Shown piece by piece: positions 46,345 to 54,976 of a stretch of 64,000 nucleotides of DNA. The stretch's first letter is position 1; every line of letters begins with the position of its first letter. This stretch comes from Maribacter algarum (ex Zhang et al. 2020). Lineage in GTDB: Bacteria; Bacteroidota; Bacteroidia; Flavobacteriales; Flavobacteriaceae. The notes below the pieces were generated by a model. The model was not told the origin of the DNA. It worked only from the letters and a program-made list of their open reading frames with translations, and did not search any database. The DNA lies in NCBI RefSeq assembly GCF_005885635.1, contig NZ_VATY01000002.1, positions 620,001 through 684,000 of the forward strand. The letters run 5' to 3'. A program made the position numbers and the translations under genes.

Positions 46345-47322
46345 TTATTTCATTTCACTTAATAGCTCATTAAAAGATTCGGATTCGATTTTTTCTATTA
46401 AATTTTCTACTTTAGTAGAATCAAGGTAAGTACTGCCTTTAAACTTTTGTACCATAACGGTGTCCATTTCTCTCAGCTGAAATTTCAAGGAGTTTATTTC
46501 GTCATAGAAATAAGATTTTTCTTCATTTATTTTTTTTAAAAAACCTTTGAAATTATTTATAGTTACAAATGATATGTAATTTAATTTTTCCTTAGTATAA
46601 AACGCTTTGCGTGCTTCTTGTTTCGACTCTATATATTCAGCTGTCATATTCCTACCTAATGCAATAGTAGATTCTTCTTTTAGAGGGTCTAAATAGATTC
46701 TATGATATTCAACATTTTTTTTATTCAAAAAGTTTAAATATGACAACTCGATTATTATTTCTCTCTCAAAGAATGATATTGCATTGGACTTTTGTAGCTC
46801 TTGATTTAGCATATAATTAAACAATTGAACTCTTTGTTCTTGAGTGGCAAAATAAATTGAATCATTAACATATGTTCCATGTTTAAAGCTTGGACTTTTT
46901 ATTCTTGATTTATTTTCATCTGAGTAGATAGAACGAAATTGATCTTCAAGAAAAAATCTTTTGGTTGAAAGTTCTCTTTCTTCAATAACCTCATCTTTTT
47001 CATATTGACGTTTATATATGGATATATTTAGAAACATCTTTAAAGAAATGCTTAAATTTCTAGCAATACCTTTGTTTTTATTTTCGATAATTATTTCTAA
47101 ATCATCATTAATCTCATTTTCCTGGGAACTTAATAAAGATTTGTAGATTTTATATTCAGGATGATAATTTGCATAATCCATCGAGATTTGTCGCTTATAT
47201 AGATTATTTGAATTTGTTGCTAGAATTAACGCCATAACAGAGAGTAAAATTGATGCTACTGTAGTAAACCAAATCTCATTGTTTTGTAGAAATTTTTTGA
47301 ACTTGTTTTTCTTTTTGCCCAT
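46345..47322 (-). CDS. Membrane-anchored protein of unknown function
   Basis: 325 aa, very AT-rich (one 60-base line at 46681 has only 12 G/C by hand count). A lysine-rich start (GKKKNKFKKFLQ) leads into one TM helix (residues ~16-38, IWFTTVASILLSVMALIL). The remainder is probably an extracytoplasmic or cytosolic charged domain with beta and helical parts (LEIIIENKNKGIARNLSISLKMFL). No family recognised. It is flanked by repeat copies 11 and 12. Confidence 0.65.
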   Translation of the reverse strand: MGKKKNKFKKFLQNNEIWFTTVASILLSVMALILATNSNNLYKRQISMDYANYHPEYKIYKSLLSSQENEINDDLEIIIENKNKGIARNLSISLKMFLNISIYKRQYEKDEVIEERELSTKRFFLEDQFRSIYSDENKSRIKSPSFKHGTYVNDSIYFATQEQRVQLFNYMLNQELQKSNAISFFEREIIIELSYLNFLNKKNVEYHRIYLDPLKEESTIALGRNMTAEYIESKQEARKAFYTKEKLNYISFVTINNFKGFLKKINEEKSYFYDEINSLKFQLREMDTVMVQKFKGSTYLDSTKVENLIEKIESESFNELLSEMK

Positions 47323-47360
47323 TCAGATTCCAATTGTAATTTTTCTATAAACCTCTTTCT

Positions 47361-47399
47361 AAGGTTGATGCTACGAGCAAGATGCTCACGGTAGCGGGG
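47361..47399 (-). repeat. Cassette-array repeat, copy 12 (short)
   Basis: AAGGTTGATGCTACGAGCAAGATGCTCACGGTAGCGGGG: the GAGCA-AGA-TGCTC hairpin replaces the usual CTAGTT core but the GGTAGCGGGG end is intact, 13 bases from the stop codon at 47413. Confidence 0.65.
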
Positions 47400-47412
47400 A
47401 AAGCATGTTGTT

Positions 47413-48291
47413 TTATTTTTGTCCTGTTATTTTCTTTTGTAACAGAGATACTTTGTCGCCACTTAAGTTCGGAATTATACTACTTGTTTTATGCTCAGTA
47501 GTATATTTCAAGGCAAGTTCTTTGACTATTCCAATCTTAACCAAGTTTTCAACGAAATCTTTGTTATTAACCAATTTGGAATGTGCGATTGCTTTAATAC
47601 TTTTAAGGTTAGCAATAAAAGATTGAAACAGATTAATTGGAATTTCTGGTGATTCTGCAGTGGCCTCCATATTAAAGGAAAGTGTCAAAGCTTCAATAAG
47701 GTCGTCGGTGGCATTTGGATATTCTCTTCTTGGATAGTAATTATTAAATGTTTGCTCAACGAAAGCAAGTTCTAATTCTTCATCGAATTTATTATTTCCT
47801 TGTAATGTTTTTAAAATGAAATCATGAAAGTGAGTGCTCTCTGTTTTACTATAAATTACGGAAAACACTTCTGTTGTCTTTTCTAATTCTTCACTCCAAC
47901 CTATTTTTTTTAATAAATCATCGAAATCATTAATTATAAATGAATCTAGCTTATCTAATTGTTCGTTAGTTATCCCTGACTGACAGTAACTTTCTAAATT
48001 ACTTAAGTAAGAATATAAACCGTCAGAATCTCGATAATTAATAATTGATTTTAAAGTATTTTCTGTGTTTATCGCCTTAAGGTTTTTATCAATGTTTTCA
48101 GGCTTTTTACCTTCCTGGCCGTAATAGCTATTAATCATAAACCCAATGGCAGCAAGACTTAGACCCGAAAATTGAACAATTGGTCCCCAAACATTCCAAT
48201 TAATCTTACCGAACTTCCAAAGAAGTAAAAATATAATTGCTTGAATAAAAATAATTAGACCAAATGGTAAGATTAAACTATTCATTTTCAT
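47413..48291 (-). CDS. Two-TM membrane protein of unknown function
   Basis: 292 aa. Two N-terminal TM helices (LILPFGLIIFIQAIIFLLLW and VWGPIVQFSGLSLAAIGFMI) are followed by a ~230-aa helical soluble region (EQLDKLDSFIINDFDDLLKKIGW .. LDEELELAFVEQTFNNYY). No family recognised. It is the most upstream gene of the minus-strand array; the next upstream gene (mannitol dehydrogenase family) has no repeat before its stop codon. Confidence 0.65.
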   Translation of the reverse strand: MKMNSLILPFGLIIFIQAIIFLLLWKFGKINWNVWGPIVQFSGLSLAAIGFMINSYYGQEGKKPENIDKNLKAINTENTLKSIINYRDSDGLYSYLSNLESYCQSGITNEQLDKLDSFIINDFDDLLKKIGWSEELEKTTEVFSVIYSKTESTHFHDFILKTLQGNNKFDEELELAFVEQTFNNYYPRREYPNATDDLIEALTLSFNMEATAESPEIPINLFQSFIANLKSIKAIAHSKLVNNKDFVENLVKIGIVKELALKYTTEHKTSSIIPNLSGDKVSLLQKKITGQK

Positions 48292-48434
48292 AGATTATTT
48301 AAATAAGGATTATCTCTAGCAATATAACTAAACAAAAGAAATAAAATCGTACAAATACCGACGAAAGCCTGTTATAAAAAGGTCAGTAACTAATAGAAGT
48401 TATAAGTGTTAAGTTTTAAGTAGGTGTGCAGAAT

Positions 48435-49919
48435 TTACAATTGCGATTGCATCAACTTTTTTATATCGTTTGTTTTATAAAGCTGTGCCCGCATAAAAGT
48501 ATAACAAGAGGTAAACCGCTCATTCTCAGAAAGCCCCCCAAACAAAGATTCTAGTTGAATAAAAGCTAATGAGTTATTGGCAGTTTCTTTCGCCGCATCA
48601 TGCAGTTTACCTTGCATGGCGTCTATAATTTCTAAAGGCTGCCCGTTTTGGTTTACTTTTTTATCACTATAATAACACCAAGCGGCTAGAACCAGGGTGG
48701 CGAATTTGATGCTTCCGCCTGTGGCTAGATTTTCATGAATGGTAGCGATTAAAAACTTGGGCAATTTGGCCGAGCTTTCCGAACAAATACGGCTAACGCT
48801 GTCTTTGATATTGGGGTTGGCAAAACGTTCGATAAGGCCGTTTTTGTAGTCCGTCAAATTAATGCCTTTGATGTCTCCTAAAACTGGAGTGGCTTCTTCA
48901 TCTAGAAAGGTGCGCAAGTAGTTGGCAAAAAGTTCATCTTCTACGCAGGCATTGATGGTCGGGTGCCCGTGAAGGGCGCCTAAAAGTCCCAATACCGAGT
49001 GCCCTGCATTCAATAAGCGCAATTTCATTTTTTCATAGGGCCCGACATCAGGTACGAATTGTACGCCTACTTTTTCGAAGTCCGGTCTGCCATTCGGGAA
49101 TTTATCTTCGACCACCCATTGTATAAAAGGTTCGCAGGTGACGGGCCAGGCATCTTGTACACCAAAGTTTTGGGCTAGGGTTTCGATATCTGCGGGAGTG
49201 GTAACAGGCGTAATACGGTCGACCATACTATTGGGGAAGCTGACTTCTTTGGCTATCCAATTTGCCAATTCTTGGTCTTGTGCTTCGGCGAAGGTGAGTA
49301 GCATCTTGCGCGCCATGTCTCCGTTGTGTTCGATATTATCGCAGGACATGATGGTGAAGGCAGGGAGTCCTGCATCGCGGCGTCTTTGTAGGGCCGCGGC
49401 TAGAAATCCGTATACGGTAATCGGGTCATTCGGGTGACGGAGTTCGTGTTGTATATCTGGGTTGTCAAAATTGAATTCTCCCGTGGTAGGGTTGAAATTG
49501 TAGCCGCCTTCGGTAATGGTTAGCGATACTATCTTAGTATTGGCTTCTGCCATTTGGGCGATAACCGATTCGGAGTCCGTAGTGCCCATTTTGAAATCTA
49601 CAATAGACCCTATGACTTCGGGTTCAATTTTTCCGTCTGGGTTTTTGACCATCAAAGTATAGAGGTGGTCTTGTGCTTTGAGCACCTCATGTATATTTTT
49701 ATCCGCTTCGCGTAAACCAATTCCGATAATATTCCATTTGGTGGCAGTACCGCCTTGTTTTAATTGATGCAAGTAATAAGCGAGGTGCGCTCTATGAAAT
49801 CCCCCAACACCAATATGAACGATGTTTGCTGTGCCTGTTGTCCGATTGTAGTTCGGTACGGGAATATGGTTTCCGATGGCTGCTAAGTTGTCCTGATTGA
49901 GTTGTAGTGTGTTCTCCAT
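48435..49919 (-). CDS. Mannitol dehydrogenase family protein (polyol/fructuronate reductase)
   Basis: About 494 aa from the ATG at 49919. The long-chain polyol dehydrogenase signature is clear: NIVHIGVGGFHRAHLAYYLHQL (Rossmann), TIMSCDNIEHNG, PWPVTCEPFIQWV-like segment, and KLRLLNAGHSVLGLLGALHGH with the catalytic Lys. It may interconvert mannitol and fructose or fructuronate and mannonate. The gene is GC-richer than the array before it and follows an NCS1-type permease by 29 bases, suggesting a polyol uptake-and-oxidation unit. Confidence 0.9.
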   Translation of the reverse strand: MENTLQLNQDNLAAIGNHIPVPNYNRTTGTANIVHIGVGGFHRAHLAYYLHQLKQGGTATKWNIIGIGLREADKNIHEVLKAQDHLYTLMVKNPDGKIEPEVIGSIVDFKMGTTDSESVIAQMAEANTKIVSLTITEGGYNFNPTTGEFNFDNPDIQHELRHPNDPITVYGFLAAALQRRRDAGLPAFTIMSCDNIEHNGDMARKMLLTFAEAQDQELANWIAKEVSFPNSMVDRITPVTTPADIETLAQNFGVQDAWPVTCEPFIQWVVEDKFPNGRPDFEKVGVQFVPDVGPYEKMKLRLLNAGHSVLGLLGALHGHPTINACVEDELFANYLRTFLDEEATPVLGDIKGINLTDYKNGLIERFANPNIKDSVSRICSESSAKLPKFLIATIHENLATGGSIKFATLVLAAWCYYSDKKVNQNGQPLEIIDAMQGKLHDAAKETANNSLAFIQLESLFGGLSENERFTSCYTFMRAQLYKTNDIKKLMQSQL

Positions 49920-49948
49920 CCTTATGCTACCGTGTTTGTTTTCCCTCG

Positions 49949-51640
49949 TTAGAGTGCCCAATAGGCGAGTACGAAATAAATGATGGTACAAACGAATCCA
50001 TAGGTATAAAAGAGTTCGCGGTTGGCAACATAATCGGCTTCCGTAGCACTTCCGAACATCACGTTACAAGCCAAGACCAAAGTGGCTGCCAAAGCGGAGA
50101 TGGCGATGAATTTTAATCCCTTTGACAACATGGAGACATCCTTTGGAATAACGGTTTCCTCCTTTGCTTGCTGTTCTTGAAAACGTTCAATAGTTTCTTG
50201 TCTGACTTCCTCGGCTTTAGCTTCCTCCGCATAAGTCTCTTTCGCACCATATTTTGAAGCGAGCAGCGTATACACCGCGATGGTAAAAAACCAAGTCGGG
50301 ATAAACAGGTAATAAAAGGAAATCACATCCAAGGCATTCAGTCCGAAACCGAAAACCAAGCCCAAGGCCCAAGACGCAACGGCAGGCATGCTAAAGGTCA
50401 GTTTGCGGTACGAAGACCAATAGCGCGTAAAGCCAATTCTCGGGAAAATCTGATGCTCTGCAAAGACAATCGCCCCAACGGGAACGACCAACAAACCTGC
50501 ATAAGTTAGTAGCGGCAGTATTTGTGAAAATACAAAGGGGAAACAGGCGATAGCAACCGTCACTAGACCGACCACTATGGTGTTCTTCTTTCGGGAATGT
50601 TTATTAAAAATCGCTTGTGCGGCCAAGCCTGCTCTGTACAAATTCGTAATCGCAGTGGTCCAACCTGCCACAATAACAATGACAAAGCCCGACCAACCAA
50701 GGGCGTAATAAGCAACATCTCCTGGGTCGAGTTCAACAATCGATTTTCCTAAAATGACGGCGGCACCTGCACCCATGATTCCGGCAGCTATCCATGCGAC
50801 ATAGTGACCGAACATCATACCCGTACTGGTGGCATAGCCGTAGTTCTTCTTTTTGGCAAAACGCAAAAGGGCCATATCAATCAATCCGAAATGTGTAATG
50901 GTATTGGCGGCCCAACCGAAGCCGATGACTTCGACCAATCCGATTCCGGGCTCGCCGTCGCTGTTGATTCCGGTCCAGATGGATTGGTCACCAAGGGTCA
51001 TAAAATCGGCCCATCCAGCAGGTAGAGTTTTATCCAACACATCCAAAGACAAAGCGGGGAGGAGCACCATAGCGCCACTCGTAAACATCACAAAAAGCCA
51101 AGGCGCACAGATGCCAGAAAATTCAGAAACCGCATTAAACCCGTAGAGCGCAATGGAAACCACAACGATGCCCACGGCCAAAACAATCAAAATAAACCAG
51201 GCATTGGTAGGGTACCAATTCAGTTGCGCAGGAATATCAAAGGCAAAACGAACCGCGGTCGAAGAGACTGTTATCATCGCCGCCGAAATCACCGAAAAGA
51301 TGATGACATTGGCCCAGTTGTACAATTGGGTCATCGAATCGCCTGCAATCTTATTCAGATAGGTATAAAGGCTCAAGCGTGTATCAACGGCAATAGGGGA
51401 AGTTATAAAGCGCCAGCTTAATACGGCTAGAATGTTACCGATTAAGAGACCTAGGATAATGTCCATCGTCTTGGCACCAAGTGCGACGAAGGTGGCCCCG
51501 ATGACAAACTCCGTCGCCGCTACGTGTTCGGCAGCGTAGAGTCCGGCGAAATGCGTCCAATCGTGTAATTTGTGCTTGGCTACTGGTAATTGTTCTTCTT
51601 CGAGGTTTTTGAGGTGGTCGAATTCGTTGGAGGTACTCAT
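49949..51640 (-). CDS. NCS1-type (purine/cytosine permease-like) transporter
   Basis: 563 aa with about 12 TM helices. Family-typical stretches are FVIGATFVALGAKTMDIILGLLIGN and FVIVIVAGWTTAITNLYRAGLAAQAIF. A charged cytosolic loop (AEEAKAEEVRQETIERFQEQQAKEE) precedes two further TM helices at the C-terminus, an extension beyond the usual 12-helix NCS1 core. The substrate may be a polyol handled by the enzyme encoded downstream rather than a nucleobase; that is inference from the 29-base spacing. Confidence 0.82.
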   Translation of the reverse strand: MSTSNEFDHLKNLEEEQLPVAKHKLHDWTHFAGLYAAEHVAATEFVIGATFVALGAKTMDIILGLLIGNILAVLSWRFITSPIAVDTRLSLYTYLNKIAGDSMTQLYNWANVIIFSVISAAMITVSSTAVRFAFDIPAQLNWYPTNAWFILIVLAVGIVVVSIALYGFNAVSEFSGICAPWLFVMFTSGAMVLLPALSLDVLDKTLPAGWADFMTLGDQSIWTGINSDGEPGIGLVEVIGFGWAANTITHFGLIDMALLRFAKKKNYGYATSTGMMFGHYVAWIAAGIMGAGAAVILGKSIVELDPGDVAYYALGWSGFVIVIVAGWTTAITNLYRAGLAAQAIFNKHSRKKNTIVVGLVTVAIACFPFVFSQILPLLTYAGLLVVPVGAIVFAEHQIFPRIGFTRYWSSYRKLTFSMPAVASWALGLVFGFGLNALDVISFYYLFIPTWFFTIAVYTLLASKYGAKETYAEEAKAEEVRQETIERFQEQQAKEETVIPKDVSMLSKGLKFIAISALAATLVLACNVMFGSATEADYVANRELFYTYGFVCTIIYFVLAYWAL

Positions 51641-51774
51641 AGGGTCGGCTGGTTTATTAGCGATTGCCTAATATACTGATAATTTGATTTTTTAGAATTT
51701 TGGAATGTAAGTTTATGGATTTGTTTACCTCAATTGCCGAACGAATGTTACAAAATATTCATAAGAAGAAATAC

Positions 51775-52476
51775 TTAGCCTTTCTTGTCCACCACAAATT
51801 TTGGCAAGAAATAGTTTAAGTAAACAATCATAGCTGCATAAGTGAACACTAGGGTAGGAACGTTTGAATTGAAACCTAGGTCAAATTCTGGTATCCCCAA
51901 TAATTCTCTAAAAGATGTGGTTGCAATCGACAGCATAAAAATAATTCCGAATGCAAACAAGCCTATGATAGCTGCTTTATTCTTTGAAGTACGTTGCACC
52001 CCGTTTTCAGCATCTTGTTTGAAGAAATACCAAAGCATAACAATACAGAAAACAATCTCAATAGCTATAGCTAAATAAACATTTGTAGCATAAAGACCAA
52101 GTGCGATATTTTGTGTCTCTGCACCAAATATGTGGTGCGGATGGCCTGAAAAAATATCTAATATAAAATGGCTCGCCACTATTAAAACACCTGCAATACC
52201 AATTTTATTACTCATAAATACTGCTTTTCCTACGAGAAATATGATTACCAACCAAAGTATTTGCGGTAGTAAATCGTGGCTATACAACATGTCTACGGTC
52301 ATATTGCTTAAGGTTGTATCAAACACGTCATTTGGCCCTGTATATTCTAATCCTAAAAAGTGTAGCATAAACCACAATAGATCTTGAAGCTGCGAAGCAA
52401 TTAAGAAATATAATAAGGTTCCTTTAGGGAATTTTTGATATGCCACTAAGGCGGCGGTATAATGGCCTGCTAACAT
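51775..52476 (-). CDS. Polytopic membrane protein, YdjM/DUF457-like
   Basis: 233 aa with about six TM helices. The starts GHYTAALVAYQKFPKG and LIASQLQDLLWF, plus the later SHFILDIFSGHPHHIFG, resemble membrane-bound metal-dependent hydrolases of the YdjM/DUF457 group, with His and Asp at the expected spots. It is divergent from the HxlR gene across an 83-base gap holding a large inverted repeat, so the HxlR protein probably controls it. Confidence 0.65.
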   Translation of the reverse strand: MLAGHYTAALVAYQKFPKGTLLYFLIASQLQDLLWFMLHFLGLEYTGPNDVFDTTLSNMTVDMLYSHDLLPQILWLVIIFLVGKAVFMSNKIGIAGVLIVASHFILDIFSGHPHHIFGAETQNIALGLYATNVYLAIAIEIVFCIVMLWYFFKQDAENGVQRTSKNKAAIIGLFAFGIIFMLSIATTSFRELLGIPEFDLGFNSNVPTLVFTYAAMIVYLNYFLPKFVVDKKG

Positions 52477-52489
52477 AATTTCGTTATTT

Positions 52490-52540
52490 TTACTTTACTT
52501 ATTCAAGTGAAAATACATATTACTTTAATAAGTAAAGTAA
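52490..52540. promoter_or_regulatory. HxlR operator candidate
   Basis: TTACTTTACTTATT (52490-52503) and its exact complement AATAAGTAAAGTAA (52527-52540) are 23 bases apart. The right half also forms its own smaller palindrome, TTACTTT-AATAAGT-AAAGTAA. It fills the gap between divergent genes and is the obvious binding site for the HxlR product. Confidence 0.7.
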
Positions 52541-52559
52541 TTTTTAGTCAAAAGTTATC

Positions 52560-52982
52560 ATGAAAAAATTTAGGTCTTCTTGCCTTATTGCCTCTTGTTT
52601 AGATTTAATAGGCGATAAATGGTCATTGCTTATCATTCGGGATATGCTTATGCATCATAAGAAAACTTTCAAAGAATTCGTAGCTTCTGACGAAGGGATA
52701 GCATCGAATCTATTATCCTCTCGCTTAAAAATGTTAGAATCACTTCATATAATCACCAAAAGAAAATTACCTGCCAATAAAAAGGAAAACATCTATTTGC
52801 TTACAGAGAAAGGCATGGATTTGGCACCGATGATTTTAGAAATTGTACGTTGGAGTGATAAACATGTGCGAGAGCAGCATCCTGATATGAATAGCTATGA
52901 ACCTGGTTCTAACTCGATTTTGGCGGAACGTGTTCAAAAGGAATACAGCGTATTTGCAAGTCAAATTATGGATGGGTCTTAG
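52560..52982 (+). CDS. HxlR family transcriptional regulator
   Basis: 140-aa winged-helix protein. It has the family start CLIASCLDLIGDKWSLLIIRDML, the FKEFVASDEGIASNLLSSRLKMLES recognition region and LLTEKGMDLAPMILEIVRWSD. The Cys in SSCLIASC is a possible redox or electrophile sensor, as in other HxlR proteins with an N-terminal Cys. It is divergent from a membrane protein gene with a long inverted repeat between them. Confidence 0.93.
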   Translation: MKKFRSSCLIASCLDLIGDKWSLLIIRDMLMHHKKTFKEFVASDEGIASNLLSSRLKMLESLHIITKRKLPANKKENIYLLTEKGMDLAPMILEIVRWSDKHVREQHPDMNSYEPGSNSILAERVQKEYSVFASQIMDGS

Positions 52983-53285
52983 TTATTCTGCAAACACTTC
53001 ATAATGTATGACGCTTTCAGGAAATTGCGTCAGATAGTTTTTGTCTTCGGGATAATATTTGGCTTTTTCAAAGTCGTTTCTGGCAAAATTTTTAATAAGC
53101 TCAATATTTTTCCAAAACGTAATTAATTTGAAGTAGGCATACTTGGTATCTGTTCGCTTTAAAAAGGTAAGCTTTACAAATCCGTCTGCTTTATATTAGT
53201 CGGGTATTGCTCTTTCTTTCATGAAAGCTGTATATGCTGCTAAGTGTTCAATTTTTGTTCTTCCTTCCCAGATTCTTGCTATCTT
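52983..53285 (-). pseudogene. Decayed ABM-like monooxygenase gene
   Basis: Translating the minus strand gives IARIWEGRTKIEHLAAYTAFMKERAIPD-stop-YKADGFVKLTFLKR .. YEVFAE, the usual antibiotic-biosynthesis-monooxygenase-like pattern. A TAA (53196-53198) interrupts it, and the expected start codon just before IARIW reads AAG (53283) instead of ATG. Two independent lesions make a working gene unlikely. It converges with the HxlR gene, ending at its stop codon. Confidence 0.75.
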
Positions 53286-53305
53286 TTTAATTTGAGGTTT
53301 AGGTG

Positions 53306-53500
53306 TTAACTGTTACCCAGTCTATTTTTCCTATAAAAATCGTAAAAAGAATACACGGCAATCGCCGCCCAAACAGCCCTGTAGGTCCAAATGTCAACTT
53401 CCATTCCGAAAATTGCGGCTTGAGTTTGGTTTACAATAAATCCGTAGATGAGATTAGCTACCGCTAAAATTCCGATGATTAGAGATATGTATTTATTCAT
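53306..53500 (-). CDS. Small two-TM membrane protein
   Basis: 64 aa: ISLIIGILAVANLIYGFIV and AVWAAIAVYSFYDFY are two hydrophobic segments, with a basic C-terminus (RKNRLGNS). No family recognised. It sits between the decayed monooxygenase gene and the pseudo-esterase gene. Confidence 0.5.
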   Translation of the reverse strand: MNKYISLIIGILAVANLIYGFIVNQTQAAIFGMEVDIWTYRAVWAAIAVYSFYDFYRKNRLGNS

Positions 53501-53643
53501 GTGTTTCTGTTTGGTAGGACATTGGGTGAAGATAAGTAATTGCCTTATTTGTTATATTCAATCGCTACAATATGTCAAACCTAATCATAACGGTTTAGGA
53601 ATGTATTTTTAGCCTTCGTGGTTTTGAGTTGACAATTAATGAA

Positions 53644-54840
53644 TCAATCCGAAACACTTTCCGAAAGTTTTTTAGCCATCCTAAAATAGCGTGAAGCCTT
53701 TCTATTCTTTTGCAATGCCGTGTAGACATCTCCTAGTCCATTCAGAGGAATTTCAGAGCTCGGGTGTTTTTCGATTAAGAGCGTATATAGATTAATTGCT
53801 TTATCATATTGTTTGTTATCCAAGCAAAAGGCTGCAATTGAAGACGCCCTATTTAAGGTCAATCGGCTAATAAAACCCGTTTTTTCAAACTTAGTAAACA
53901 TAAGGTCAAACTGCTCATAATCATTTGCCCGTATGGCATTCCTTGTTAAGCTAAACATGGTCCAATCAGATAATTCATTTGGAAATTCGAACCGCGTAGC
54001 TCTTTTTTTATAATAGTCATAGACATAGGATAAGCCCCCAGCTTTTGAGAATTCGGCCAGCGTATTGAATTGTAATTCGGGATAGTAGTCAAAATATGCG
54101 GTAATGCCATGATAAAGTGTTGTGAACGGCGTAGACCGATGTTCCTCTCCCTCCAATTCCTTATACGTCCAGTTAATGGTCTTTGGAGCCTTGTTGGTTA
54201 AAAGAGTATTAAGTTCAGCTGTTCCTTTCTTTACAACACCTTCATTTGTGCCTGATGTAAAATAGAGTAGTTTATCAAAATTGGGATTTTCTTTGAAAAG
54301 ACTATCCACCTTATTGATTTTTTCTTCAACGGGAAAAGGACTCGCTGCTATATATACATCAAATAAATCGGGCTCTTTAGTCAAGGTTTCTATGACAAAG
54401 CCACCAGCATAGGCCCAACCAAATAACATTCGTGTTTTTGTTGTTCTGAAATCGGTATCGATATAATTGATTACTTCTTTTTTTAGGTGTTCTAAATATT
54501 GATGGGAATTAACACTGTAATTTCTATTTCTATCCGAAGGATTTTTTGAGACACCAACTATAATGAATTCAGATGTTTGTTTGAATTCAACAAACGATTT
54601 TTGAAGACTTACCCCGTGTAAAAAATAGCGTTGGCCATCCAAAATATAGAGCACAGGATATTCTATTTCTGAATCTGCATACCCATCTGGCAGAAAGATT
54701 TCAAGCGCTCTTTCATCATTTAGTATTTTAGAATGCATTGTGAGTGAAAGGCCAATAGCATTATCCTTCAAGATATTTTGCGCCTTGGATTTGATGCACA
54801 AAAAGCAAAGGAGAGCGAATATTAGTATTCTTGTATTCAT
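53644..54840 (-). CDS. Esterase-D-like protein with lost nucleophile, plus TPR tail
   Basis: About 398 aa from the ATG at 54840 (MNTRILIFALLCFLC, signal peptide ending KSKAQ). The body is an Esterase D/Fes-type alpha/beta-hydrolase (YPVLYILDGQRYFLHGV .. IIVGVSKNPSDRNRNY). The nucleophile elbow expected as G-x-S-x-G-G reads MLFGWAYAGGFV, with Ala in place of the Ser, while a GEEHRSTP near the catalytic His remains. The last ~70 residues are TPR-like (AINLYTLLIEKHPSSEIPLNGLGDVYTALQKN). It is probably a binding protein rather than an enzyme. Confidence 0.75.
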   Translation of the reverse strand: MNTRILIFALLCFLCIKSKAQNILKDNAIGLSLTMHSKILNDERALEIFLPDGYADSEIEYPVLYILDGQRYFLHGVSLQKSFVEFKQTSEFIIVGVSKNPSDRNRNYSVNSHQYLEHLKKEVINYIDTDFRTTKTRMLFGWAYAGGFVIETLTKEPDLFDVYIAASPFPVEEKINKVDSLFKENPNFDKLLYFTSGTNEGVVKKGTAELNTLLTNKAPKTINWTYKELEGEEHRSTPFTTLYHGITAYFDYYPELQFNTLAEFSKAGGLSYVYDYYKKRATRFEFPNELSDWTMFSLTRNAIRANDYEQFDLMFTKFEKTGFISRLTLNRASSIAAFCLDNKQYDKAINLYTLLIEKHPSSEIPLNGLGDVYTALQKNRKASRYFRMAKKLSESVSD

Positions 54841-54976
54841 TTCATACATAAATTGAAGCATTGATAACGGCGTACACCGGAATCATACAATTTATAAAAT
54901 CTAAACATAACCCTAGAATCAGGGATGTTAATACAATGATAATTTTATAGTTTCGTAAGCGTTTTAATATACCACT

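Noticed and set aside
37325-47399. CRISPR array
   Set aside because: The repeats are about 60-95 bases, diverged, and separated by whole genes rather than short uniform spacers; no cas gene is present.
37325-47399. Classical class 1-type integron with IntI
   Set aside because: No tyrosine recombinase with IntI features and no clear GTTRRRY/RYYYAAC cores were found, so only an integron-like array is claimed.
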